A DNA stretch of 64,000 bases from Planctomycetota bacterium. GTDB taxonomy: Bacteria > Planctomycetota > UBA8742 > UBA2392. Shown here piece after piece: positions 9,369 through 16,102 of the stretch. Positions within the stretch are counted from its first letter, which is position 1; every line of letters begins with the position of its first letter. The stretch is taken from contig JACKIE010000007.1 in NCBI GenBank assembly GCA_020638635.1, positions 56,746-120,745 on the forward strand. The letters are read 5' to 3'. The notes below the pieces were generated by a model. That model was given only the letters and a program-made list of their open reading frames with translations, had not been told where the DNA came from and searched no databases. The translations under genes were made by a program, and so were the position numbers.

Positions 9369-9866
9369 ATGTTGTTCACCAGGGCACGCCTGCACATCGA
9401 TGACGCGATCCGTGACTGGATCGACGAGCAGTGGCCGTGGCTGGTCGAGAAGCTGAACATGGGCGACCTGGCCGAGCACCTGGTAATCGAGCCCACCAGC
9501 GAGTTCTTTCCGCACAAGTGGGAGGCCAGCCGCGAGGCCGTCGAGAACCTGTTCAACACCGTGGTCGAATACGCCGAGGTTGAGCCTGCGCGCGTGGAGC
9601 TGGGACTGCTCGAGCCGCAGGACGAAATGCCGCCCGCGCTGGTGCAGAAAGACGACAAGTTCGTGCTGCCGCTCGAGATCAGCGAGCTGCGCGACCCGGC
9701 CGTGACCGTCGCGATCCTTTCGCGCAAGCTGGCGCTGCTGCGGCTGATGGACGCCGGACTTGACCTCAAGCGCGACGATTTGCCGCTGCTGATGGACCTG
9801 GCCTGCGTGGTAATGGGGCTGGGGATTTTCAACGCCAACGCGGCCGTGCCCCAGGTTCCGCGCTGA
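9369..9866 (+). CDS. Conserved hypothetical protein, possibly an inactive metallopeptidase relative, ending at an in-frame UGA
   Basis: From the ATG at 9369 this gives 165 residues; an in-frame ATG at 9297 overlaps the divergent ArsC-like start and is less likely. Visible blocks are LVIEPTSEFFPHKW (about 39-52), a helix with NLFNTVVEYAEV, and a C-terminal SRKLALLRLMDAG followed by VVMGLGIFNANA. I recall a family in which the third block reads HELAH; here the zinc motif would be missing, which is inference from memory. The same frame stays open for 60 more codons after the UGA, so the natural product may be 225 residues. No signal peptide is seen. Confidence 0.6.
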   Translation: MLFTRARLHIDDAIRDWIDEQWPWLVEKLNMGDLAEHLVIEPTSEFFPHKWEASREAVENLFNTVVEYAEVEPARVELGLLEPQDEMPPALVQKDDKFVLPLEISELRDPAVTVAILSRKLALLRLMDAGLDLKRDDLPLLMDLACVVMGLGIFNANAAVPQVPR

Positions 9867-10046
9867 GGCGTGGTGAACTGCGGGCAGTCTGCCCAGGCGC
9901 GCGGTTTCATGAACTGGCCCATGTACGGCTACGCGTTAGCCAAGCTGGCCAGGGCGCGCGGCGAAGCCAAACCGGCATGGCTGAAGCACCTGCGCGAAGA
10001 CACCAAGGTGTTCACGAAAGAAGCCATCAAATGGTTGAGCCGTTAG
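9864..10046 (+). other. In-frame extension beyond UGA with SECIS-like hairpin
   Basis: After the UGA at 9864-9866 the frame continues (GVVNCGQSA, then MNWPMYGYALAKLARARGE, then PAWLKHLRED) to a TAG at 10044-10046. The peptide looks like real coding sequence. A perfect five-base-pair stem GGGCA/TGCCC (9882-9894) with loop GUC begins its loop 21 nt after the UGA; its tip resembles the GCA-loop-UGC tip of the E. coli fdhF SECIS. Alternatives are a CGA-to-TGA nonsense mutation or a sequencing error. Confidence 0.45.
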
Positions 10047-10131
10047 AGCCCCGGCCGAAAGGCCGGGGACGACGCGAAGCGTCGAACGTTGTCGCCTGCG
10101 GCGACACCCCGGCCTTTCGGCCGGGGCTCTA
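10047..10131. repeat. Compound inverted repeat with CCCCGGCC hairpins
   Basis: A left hairpin CCCCGGCC-GAAA-GGCCGGGG and a right hairpin CCCCGGCC-TTTC-GGCCGGGG, both flanked by AGAGC/GCTCT, are themselves complementary. Between them lie small hairpins around GACGC-GAA-GCGTC and GTCGC-CTG-CGGCGAC. The element separates convergent genes and abuts the rph stop codon. It can act as a bidirectional terminator and looks like a REPIN (paired REP). Confidence 0.7.
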
Positions 10132-10866
10132 TTCGAGCAGCGCTTTTTGCTTGGCCGTGAGTTGCTGGATGCCGTTGGCGGCCAGGTCGATCAGCTCGTT
10201 CAGTTGCTCGCGGGGAAAGGCGTGCTCTTCGGCCGTGCCTTGCAGCTCTATGAACAGGCCCTTGCCGGTCATCACCACGTTCATGTCGGTGAAGGCGGCG
10301 AAGTCTTCCTTGTAATCCAGATCCAGCACCGGCTGCCCGTCCACGATGCCCACGCTGACGGCCGCGACGCTGTCCACCAAGGGCCAGTACTTCAGCTTGC
10401 CGTCTTCTTTCATCTTCAGCAGGCAGTCCCACAGGGCCACGTATGCACCCGTAATGCTGGCCGTGCGTGTGCCGCCGTCGGCCTGCAGCACGTCGCAATC
10501 GAGCCAGATAGTGCGCTCGCCGACCTGCTTCAGGTCGATGATGGCGCGCAGGCTGCGCCCGATCAGCCTTTGGATCTCCACGCTGCGGCCGTCCACCTTG
10601 CCGCCCTTGTCGCGCTGTTTGCGGGTGTTGGTGCTGCTGGGCAGCATGGCGTACTCGGCCGTGAGCCAGCCTTCGCGCTCGTCGGCGGGCTTTGCCATGT
10701 TGGCGGCGCGCATCCAGGGGGGCACGGCGTCCTCGTACATGGCGGTGCAGAGCACGCGGGTGGCGCCGAACTCGACCAGCACGCTGCCGGCGGCATGGCT
10801 GGTGAACCCGCGCGTGAAGCGGATTTCCCGAAGCTGGTCGAAAGCGCGTCCGTCGTGCCGGGGCAT
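10129..10866 (-). CDS. rph: Ribonuclease PH
   Basis: A 245-residue phosphate-dependent 3'-5' exonuclease that trims tRNA 3' ends; it acts as a hexamer in the cytoplasm. Family signatures include [15 protein letters not shown] at the start, [16 protein letters not shown] (about 28-43), [15 protein letters not shown], the [15 protein letters not shown] helix, [19 protein letters not shown] and [15 protein letters not shown]. It starts at 10866, overlapping the stop of the upstream small gene by one base, so the two are translationally coupled. Confidence 0.95.
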   Translation of the reverse strand: MPRHDGRAFDQLREIRFTRGFTSHAAGSVLVEFGATRVLCTAMYEDAVPPWMRAANMAKPADEREGWLTAEYAMLPSSTNTRKQRDKGGKVDGRSVEIQRLIGRSLRAIIDLKQVGERTIWLDCDVLQADGGTRTASITGAYVALWDCLLKMKEDGKLKYWPLVDSVAAVSVGIVDGQPVLDLDYKEDFAAFTDMNVVMTGKGLFIELQGTAEEHAFPREQLNELIDLAANGIQQLTAKQKALLE

Positions 10867-11096
10867 CAGGCCGCGTCCGTTTGGGGAGGAGGGCCCTGTG
10901 TAATGGATTGAATCAACCGGACATCCACAATGGTCATGGAATCATCGGGCTGCCAGACGATACAGGTTCTGCCCTCTGGGCTGATCGAGATGAAGTCGCG
11001 ATGCCGCACATGCAGCTGACGCCCGTCCGCCAGGTCAATGCTGAAAGGCCGGAACGGTGACGCTTCCCTCAGTTCTTTCAGCTTGGCGATATCCAT
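10866..11096 (-). CDS. Small conserved hypothetical protein upstream of rph
   Basis: A 76-residue soluble protein with the pattern [27 protein letters not shown], then [13 protein letters not shown] and a DVRLIQSI helix. This looks like a small beta-barrel-type protein common as a hypothetical in planctomycete-like genomes. Function unknown. Its TGA overlaps the rph ATG by one base (TGATG), so it is in an operon with rph. It follows panD by 18 bp. Confidence 0.7.
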   Translation of the reverse strand: MDIAKLKELREASPFRPFSIDLADGRQLHVRHRDFISISPEGRTCIVWQPDDSMTIVDVRLIQSITQGPPPQTDAA

Positions 11097-11114
11097 GAGT
11101 GCCTCAGCTTGCCG

Positions 11115-11474
11115 TTAGTGACCTTCGCCGACGATCTCGTTCTTGTCGTTCAGCAGGATCACCTTGGGCTTGTGGTCGCGCAGCTCGTCGCGTTCGAAGT
11201 AGCCGAAGGCCACGATGATCACACGGTCGCCGACCTGCGCCAGGCGCGCGGCCGCGCCGTTGATGCCGATCACCTTGCTGCCGCTGCGGCCGGGCAGGGT
11301 GTAGGTGCTGAAGCGCGCGCCGTTGTTGATGTTGTAGATGTCCACCTTCTGGTACGGCAGGATCCCCGACGCCTCGAGCAAATCGGCGTCGATGGTGATG
11401 CTGCCCTGGTAGGTCAGGTCGCATTGGGTGACCGTGGCCTGGTGGAGCTTTCCTACAAACATCTCGATCTGCAT
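11115..11474 (-). CDS. panD: Aspartate 1-decarboxylase (pyruvoyl enzyme)
   Basis: About 119 residues from the MQIEMFVGKLHQATV start at 11474, which matches the family N-terminus; an upstream ATG at 11531 adds 19 atypical residues. The enzyme makes beta-alanine for pantothenate and CoA. It self-cleaves at the Gly-Ser of the YQGSITID motif to form the pyruvoyl cofactor. Other conserved parts are the YNINNGARFSTY segment and GAAARLAQVGDRVIIV. It lies between yggS and the small gene upstream of rph. Confidence 0.94.
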   Translation of the reverse strand: MQIEMFVGKLHQATVTQCDLTYQGSITIDADLLEASGILPYQKVDIYNINNGARFSTYTLPGRSGSKVIGINGAAARLAQVGDRVIIVAFGYFERDELRDHKPKVILLNDKNEIVGEGH

Positions 11475-11598
11475 GGCTTCGTCCGCGGAGTCTTCCGAAA
11501 TTCTAAGCGCGCAAGGGGTAGCGTCAATCACCCGCCCCGCGCGCGGCCTTTCTTAACGCCATTGGGCGATGATTCCAGTCCCGGTCAGGGCTCCGAAC

Positions 11599-11673
11599 GG
11601 GGACAGGCACCTTTTCCGCGGGGACTCCTCACGTTGCACGGCACGACGCCCGGCGGAAAAGGTGACTGTCCCC
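11599..11673. repeat. Inverted repeat GGGGACAGGCACCTTTTCCGC
   Basis: A 21 bp arm at 11599-11619 is matched by GCGGAAAAGGTGACTGTCCCC at 11653-11673 with two mismatches and a 33 bp spacer. It lies between yggS and panD, 2 bp from the yggS stop. Similar GGGGACAG-type repeats are widespread intergenic REP-like elements in environmental bacteria. It may also terminate yggS transcription. Confidence 0.75.
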
Positions 11674-11674
11674 A

Positions 11675-12361
11675 TCACTCGTAAAGCGCGCTGCCGACGC
11701 GCACGTGGGTGGCGCCTTCCTCGATGGCGACTTCGAAATCGCCGCTCATGCCCATGGACAGCGCGCGTGATTCCGGCGGCAGCAGCTCAAGCGACAGGCC
11801 CGCCAGCCGCTTGAAATGCGGGCGCGCGGCCTCCGGCTCGTCGCTGTAGGGCGCCATGCACATCAGCCCCAGCACGCGCAGGCCGGGCAGACTCACGATT
11901 TCCTTCAGGGCGGCGGCGAGGCCATCGGGCGCGAAACCGCCCTTCTGCTCTTCGCCCGCCACGTTCACCTGCACGAAAATCGCGGCCATGCGCCCCAGCT
12001 CGAGGGCGCGTTTGCTAACTTCGGCCGCCAGTTTCACGCTCTCCACACTGTGCAGCACGTCGAATTGCTCCAGCACCCGCTTCACCTTGTTGCGCTGCAG
12101 GGGCCCGATGAAGTGCAGCCGCGGCCGCTGCGGGCCCGTCAATGCCGGCACCAGCGGCAGCTTCTCGGCGGCGCTCTGCTGGCGGTTTTCGGCGATGTCG
12201 CCCACGCCCAGCTCGATCAGCGCCTGGGTGGTGGCGGCGTCCACGCTCTTGGTGACGGCGATCAAGGTCACGCCCGCCGGGTCGCGCCCGGCGCGCTGCG
12301 CGGCCTGGGCGATGCGCGCGCGCACGGCCTGCAGGTTGCGTTTGAGACGTTCGCGCTCCAT
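11675..12361 (-). CDS. yggS: PLP homeostasis protein (YggS/PROSC family)
   Basis: A 228-residue type III-fold PLP-binding protein that buffers pyridoxal phosphate; it has no known catalytic reaction. The PLP lysine is K38 in LIAVTKSV. Other signatures are HFIGPLQRNKVK, QVNVAGEEQKGGF and the C-terminal SMGMSGDFEVAIEEGATHVRVG phosphate-binding block. It is divergent from the pyr operon and first in the yggS-panD-hypothetical-rph run. Confidence 0.94.
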   Translation of the reverse strand: MERERLKRNLQAVRARIAQAAQRAGRDPAGVTLIAVTKSVDAATTQALIELGVGDIAENRQQSAAEKLPLVPALTGPQRPRLHFIGPLQRNKVKRVLEQFDVLHSVESVKLAAEVSKRALELGRMAAIFVQVNVAGEEQKGGFAPDGLAAALKEIVSLPGLRVLGLMCMAPYSDEPEAARPHFKRLAGLSLELLPPESRALSMGMSGDFEVAIEEGATHVRVGSALYE

Positions 12362-12429
12362 GGCGTGAGTCTAGCCGCAGAATCAATGTTTGCACCAAGG
12401 CGCGGGAGAACTATAAACCTTCGAGCACC

Positions 12430-12526
12430 GGAGGAGCAGGTGAAGCACAAAAGTGGACGGAACCTCAACAGCGACGCTTACGGCGTCGCTGTTTTCTTTT
12501 CACACGCGGGGATGCCCCATGCCTGA
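12430..12526 (+). CDS. Candidate pyrB leader peptide (28 codons)
   Basis: A GTG at 12440 is preceded by GGAGGAG (12430-12436; GGAGG five bases upstream) and opens a 28-codon frame ending with TGA at 12524-12526. The frame runs through the terminator hairpin at 12467-12500 and overlaps the pyrB ATG (12519) by 8 bases. This is the arrangement of pyrBI leader attenuation in enterobacteria, where a ribosome close behind RNA polymerase prevents the hairpin. An ATG at 12385 in the same frame is an alternative start with no Shine-Dalgarno. The CDS proper is 12440-12526. Confidence 0.5.
12467..12500 (+). terminator. Attenuator-like intrinsic terminator before pyrB
   Basis: A perfect 11 bp stem, AACAGCGACGC (12467-12477) and GCGTCGCTGTT (12483-12493), has a five-base loop and is followed by TTCTTTT. 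It sits 18 bp before the pyrB start, after a divergent promoter region, so there is no upstream gene on this strand for it to terminate. It therefore most likely regulates pyrB. Confidence 0.8.
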
Positions 12527-13472
12527 AGCCGCCGCCCGCGCCTGGACACGCAAAGACCTGCTGGGCCTCGAAGAGCTCAGCCGCGCCGAAATCGAGCACA
12601 TCCTCGACACCGCCACCGGCGTGAAAGAAATCAGCACACGCAGCATCAAGAAGGCCCCGGCCCTGCGCGGCAAGGTGGTGCTGAACCTGTTCTTTGAGCC
12701 CTCCACACGCACCAAGGCCAGTTTCAGCCTTGCCGCCCAGCGCCTGAGCGCCGACTTGGTGGATATCGTCAAGGAAGCCAGCAGCGCCGTGAAAGGCGAA
12801 AGCCTGGTGGACACAGGCCGCAACCTCGAGGCCATGGGTGTTGACATCGTGATCGTCCGCCACCAGCAGGCCGGCGCGCCGGCCCTGCTGGCGCGCAGCC
12901 TGGACGCCTGCGTGGTGAACGCGGGCGACGGCACCCACGAGCACCCGACCCAGGGCCTGCTGGATATCTTCACGATGCGCGAAAAGCTGGGCGACCTGAC
13001 GGGCCGCAAGATCGCGCTGGTGGGCGACATCACCCACAGCCGCGTGGCGCGCAGCAACATCTGGGGCCTGCGCAAGCTCGGCGCCGAAGTCGGGCTGATC
13101 GGGCCCAAGACGCTGATCCCCGGCGCGTTCAAAGAGCTGGGCGTGAACATCCATCACAACCTCGACGAAGTGCTGGACCACTACGACGTGTTCAACATCC
13201 TGCGCATCCAGATGGAGCGCCAGAACAAGGGCCTGTTCCCCAGCGTGCGCGAGTACCACTACCTGTACGGCATCGACAGCAAACGCCTGTCGCGCATGAA
13301 GTCGGAAGTGGTGATCATGCACCCCGGCCCCATCAACCGCGGCATCGAGATCAGCCAGGAAGTCGCCGACGGCGAAAACAGCGTGATCCTGCGCCAGGTG
13401 ACCAACGGGTTGGCGGTGCGCATGGCGGTGCTGATGCTGGTGCAATCCGCACGGGAGAGCCATGGCGGATGA
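12519..13472 (+). CDS. pyrB: Aspartate carbamoyltransferase catalytic chain
   Basis: A 317-residue enzyme that condenses carbamoyl phosphate and aspartate, the first committed step of pyrimidine synthesis. Motifs are FFEPSTRTKASF (carbamoyl-phosphate loop, about 53-64), HEHPTQGLLDIFT, LVGDITHSRVARSN and MHPGPINRGIEI. The start at 12519 is chosen over 12453 because it gives the standard N-terminus (MPEAAARAWTRKDLLG) and lies just after the attenuator. It overlaps the following hydrolase gene by 11 bp. Confidence 0.96.
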   Translation: MPEAAARAWTRKDLLGLEELSRAEIEHILDTATGVKEISTRSIKKAPALRGKVVLNLFFEPSTRTKASFSLAAQRLSADLVDIVKEASSAVKGESLVDTGRNLEAMGVDIVIVRHQQAGAPALLARSLDACVVNAGDGTHEHPTQGLLDIFTMREKLGDLTGRKIALVGDITHSRVARSNIWGLRKLGAEVGLIGPKTLIPGAFKELGVNIHHNLDEVLDHYDVFNILRIQMERQNKGLFPSVREYHYLYGIDSKRLSRMKSEVVIMHPGPINRGIEISQEVADGENSVILRQVTNGLAVRMAVLMLVQSARESHGG

Positions 13473-14337
13473 GCCCGAAAAACAGCGCGTGCCCCTGCCC
13501 CTGCGCATCAGCTTCACGGGTGTGCTGCTGGTGACCATGCTGCTGCTGGGCGTGCGCATGCTGAACGCCGTGAACCTGTACCCGGGCGCCGCCACCAGCG
13601 CCGAGACCGGCCCGCAAAAAGCCCGCGAACGCAACGACGTGCGCGAGGTCGCATTCACCACCGCCGACGGCGTGAAACTTTACGGCTGGGTGCAGGGCGA
13701 CGACGCCGCGCCGCGCAAGATCATCCAGTTCATGGGCAACGGCGAGCAGGTGGGCCCTGCTGGCGCGCTGTACGCCGCGAGCTGCAAGGCGCTGAACGCG
13801 CAGTTCCTATTGTTCGACTACCGCGGCTTTGGCGCCAGCGAAGGCAGACCCAGCGAGCCAGGCCTGTACGCCGACGCCCGCGCTGCGCAAGCCTTTGCGG
13901 TCAAGGAACTCGGGTGGCGTCCTGAATCGATCATCCTGTGGGGACGTTCATTGGGCGGCGGCCCGGCCATCAAGCTGGCCACCGAGTTGCTGGCAGACAG
14001 CCCTCCCGCCGCGCTGATCCTGGAGGCACCGTTCACCAGCGTGCGCGACATGGCGAACCTGCGCCTCTCGCATCTGGGCAAGCCGGAGTGGCTGGTCTAC
14101 GACCTCTACGACAACCTCAGCCGCGCGCCGGAACTCAAGCTGCCGGTCTTCCATTTCCAGGGCACGGCCGACGAGATCATTCCCTACTCGCAGGGCGAGC
14201 TGATTTTCGCGGCGCTGCCCGGGCCCAAAGAACACCTGGCGCTGACAGGCGTGGGCCACAACGACATCTGGAGCGACGACGCCCGCGCGGCCATGATCCG
14301 CGCGCGCATCAACGAGTTCCTGGGAGCGCACGAATGA
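13462..14337 (+). CDS. Membrane-anchored alpha/beta hydrolase in the pyr operon
   Basis: A 291-residue serine hydrolase with an N-terminal membrane anchor (ISFTGVLLVTMLLLGVRML, about 14-32), then FDYRGFGASEG, the nucleophile elbow WGRSLGGGPA (G-x-S-x-G), the acid in GTADEIIPY and the histidine in GVGHNDIW. The fold and motifs resemble ABHD17/FrsA-type hydrolases. Substrate unknown. It overlaps pyrB by 11 bp and the dihydroorotase-like gene by 4 bp (ATGA), so it is co-transcribed with pyrimidine genes, but no biochemical link is evident. Confidence 0.85.
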   Translation: MADEPEKQRVPLPLRISFTGVLLVTMLLLGVRMLNAVNLYPGAATSAETGPQKARERNDVREVAFTTADGVKLYGWVQGDDAAPRKIIQFMGNGEQVGPAGALYAASCKALNAQFLLFDYRGFGASEGRPSEPGLYADARAAQAFAVKELGWRPESIILWGRSLGGGPAIKLATELLADSPPAALILEAPFTSVRDMANLRLSHLGKPEWLVYDLYDNLSRAPELKLPVFHFQGTADEIIPYSQGELIFAALPGPKEHLALTGVGHNDIWSDDARAAMIRARINEFLGAHE

Positions 14338-15644
14338 GCAAGGCGATCCTGGTGAAAGATGGCCGCGTGATCGACCCGGCAAGCGGCCACGACGCGGTGG
14401 GCGACGTGCTGGTGGTGGACGGCAAGTTCGCCGCCATCGGCAAACACACCGAAAGCGCGATCCGCAAGCGGCACCCGCAGGTCAACGATGTAACCACCGT
14501 GGAAGCCAGGGGGCTGGTGGTGGCGCCCGGGCTGATCGATCTGCGCGCCCACATGGGTGAGCCTGGACACGACAGCGAGGAAACCATCGCCCACGGCGCG
14601 GAAGTCGCGGTGTTCGGCGGCTTCACCACCGTGGCCTGCCTGCCCGACACCGACCCGCCCATCGACAACGTGGCCGCCGCCCTGTACGTGAAGCGGCAGT
14701 CCGAGAAAGCGGGCTTCGCCGAGGTGCACCCGGTGTGCGCGCTGACCATGCGGCGCGAAGGCCGCGAACTCACCGAGATCGGCCAGTTGATCGAGGCCGG
14801 CGCGGTAGCCTTCGGCGACGAGCAGCGCGCCACCGACGAGCCCGGTGGCCTGCTACGCGGCATGCGTTACGCGGCCATGTTCGACCGCGCGGTAATCGAG
14901 TACGCCCAGGACCCCGGTCTCGCCGGCGGCGCCATGAACGCGGGCTTTGAGGCCACACTGGCCGGCCTGCCGGGTATTCCCGGCGTCGCCGAGGAACTTG
15001 CCATCGCGCGCGCCTGCATGTTCGCGCGCGAGGCGGGCTGCCACTACCACGCAGCCAAGCTGACCACCCGCAACGCCGTGCGCGCCGTCAAGCGCGCCCG
15101 CAAACTGAAGGTGAAAGTTACGGCCGAAGTCTGCGCCCACCACCTGGCCTTCACCGACGAGGTGGTGCGCCGCGCCTACGACACCAACTTCAAGGTCTTC
15201 CCGCCCTTCCGCACCGCGGGCGACATCGCGTGGCTGAAACGCGGACTGATCGAGGGCGTGATCGACTGCATTTCCTCGGGCCATCGCCCCGTGCCGCCGC
15301 AGGAGAAAGAGCTGGAATTCGGGCGCGCGCCCTTTGGCGTGGTCGGCCTGGAGACCACGCTGGCGGCGGTGATCACCCACCTGGTGGAAACCGGCGACCT
15401 GAGCCTGCCCGAGGCGCTGGCCAAGCTGACCATCAACCCGGCCCGCGTGATGCGCCTGCACCACAAGAAGGGTGCGATCACGGAAGGCTTCGACGGCGAC
15501 CTGTGCGTGTTCGACCCCAAGGCGAAGTGGGAAGTCACGCCGGAAACGCTGACCAGCGCGCGCATGAACTCGCCCTTCATCGGCGCCACGCTGACCGGCA
15601 AGGCAAAGTTCACCATCACGCGCGGGAAAGTCTTCGCACTGTAG
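14334..15644 (+). CDS. pyrC: Dihydroorotase-like protein, probably non-catalytic (PyrC'/PyrX type)
   Basis: A 436-residue class I dihydroorotase homologue. The family metal motif HxHxREPG reads R71-A-H73-M-G-E-P-G, so one metal ligand and the substrate arginine are missing. The usual TDHAPH near the C-terminus reads SSGHRPV, with Gly316 in place of the aspartate. The NPPLR segment is FPPFR. Downstream APFGVVGLET and the HHLAFTDE histidines are kept. In some bacteria an inactive dihydroorotase (PyrC') is a structural partner of PyrB in a dodecamer; that role fits here, in the same operon. An active pyrC should exist elsewhere. The open frame upstream of 14334 is a shadow of the hydrolase gene. 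Confidence 0.85.
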   Translation: MSKAILVKDGRVIDPASGHDAVGDVLVVDGKFAAIGKHTESAIRKRHPQVNDVTTVEARGLVVAPGLIDLRAHMGEPGHDSEETIAHGAEVAVFGGFTTVACLPDTDPPIDNVAAALYVKRQSEKAGFAEVHPVCALTMRREGRELTEIGQLIEAGAVAFGDEQRATDEPGGLLRGMRYAAMFDRAVIEYAQDPGLAGGAMNAGFEATLAGLPGIPGVAEELAIARACMFAREAGCHYHAAKLTTRNAVRAVKRARKLKVKVTAEVCAHHLAFTDEVVRRAYDTNFKVFPPFRTAGDIAWLKRGLIEGVIDCISSGHRPVPPQEKELEFGRAPFGVVGLETTLAAVITHLVETGDLSLPEALAKLTINPARVMRLHHKKGAITEGFDGDLCVFDPKAKWEVTPETLTSARMNSPFIGATLTGKAKFTITRGKVFAL

Positions 15645-15710
15645 GGGCGGGGCTTGCCCCGCCCGCGGGGCCCGGTAGTACATCGCGGGCGACGCAAGCG
15701 TCGCCCCTAC
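15641..15710. repeat. REPIN with GTAG/CTAC ends between convergent genes
   Basis: The element opens with GTAG plus hairpin GGGCGGGG-CTTG-CCCCGCCC and closes with hairpin GGGCGAC-GCAA-GCGTCGCCC plus CTAC. GTAG next to a REP hairpin is the known recognition feature of REP-associated tyrosine transposases. The TAG inside the first GTAG is the stop codon of the dihydroorotase-like gene; the reverse TAG inside CTAC is the stop codon of the comEA-like gene. Confidence 0.8.
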
Positions 15711-16069
15711 TCGAACACCACGTACGGCCGCATGCGTTCCAGGTCCTTGGCGGGGATGCCTCCGGCGGCCGCCGCCAGTTCCTGCAGCGATCGGATCGGT
15801 GTGGCTGCGCGCGCGGCCACGATCTTCTCGGCCTTGCGCTCACCGATTCCGGGCAGGGCTGTCAACTCGGCCACGGTAGCGCTGTTCACATTGACGCGCG
15901 CGGGCGGCAGTTCCCGGGATTCGACGGCGGGCTGCTGGAAGCCGCTGTCATGCAGCCACGCCCAGGCGCTTAGGCCTGCCAGCAGCGCTCCCAACGCAAG
16001 CAGGACCGCGATCTCGCGGCCCTGCAGGCGGTACCAGGCGAATTCCGGCTCATCCGCGCGCTCGGCCAT
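15707..16069 (-). CDS. ComEA-type helix-hairpin-helix DNA-binding protein
   Basis: A 120-residue protein with a short cytoplasmic N-terminus, one membrane helix (about 20-40) and a C-terminal double helix-hairpin-helix: VNVNSATVAELTALPGIGERKAEKIVAAR and LQELAAAAGGIPAKDLERMRPYV. ComEA proteins bind incoming DNA at the membrane during transformation. Similar small proteins occur outside competence loci, and no other competence gene is nearby. Its stop codon lies inside the REPIN. Confidence 0.85.
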   Translation of the reverse strand: MAERADEPEFAWYRLQGREIAVLLALGALLAGLSAWAWLHDSGFQQPAVESRELPPARVNVNSATVAELTALPGIGERKAEKIVAARAATPIRSLQELAAAAGGIPAKDLERMRPYVVFE

Positions 16070-16102
16070 GCGCCGAGTGTAATCCGCGCATGCCGGCTCG
16101 CG

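Noticed and set aside
9281..9866. UGA read as tryptophan throughout (alternative genetic code)
   Set aside because: Many ordinary genes here stop at UGA (pyrB, yggS, the glycosyltransferase), and in the ArsC-like gene cysteine or selenocysteine, not tryptophan, is expected.
12385..12526. Longer ATG-started version of the pyrB leader ORF
   Set aside because: It has no Shine-Dalgarno, whereas the internal GTG at 12440 has an excellent one.
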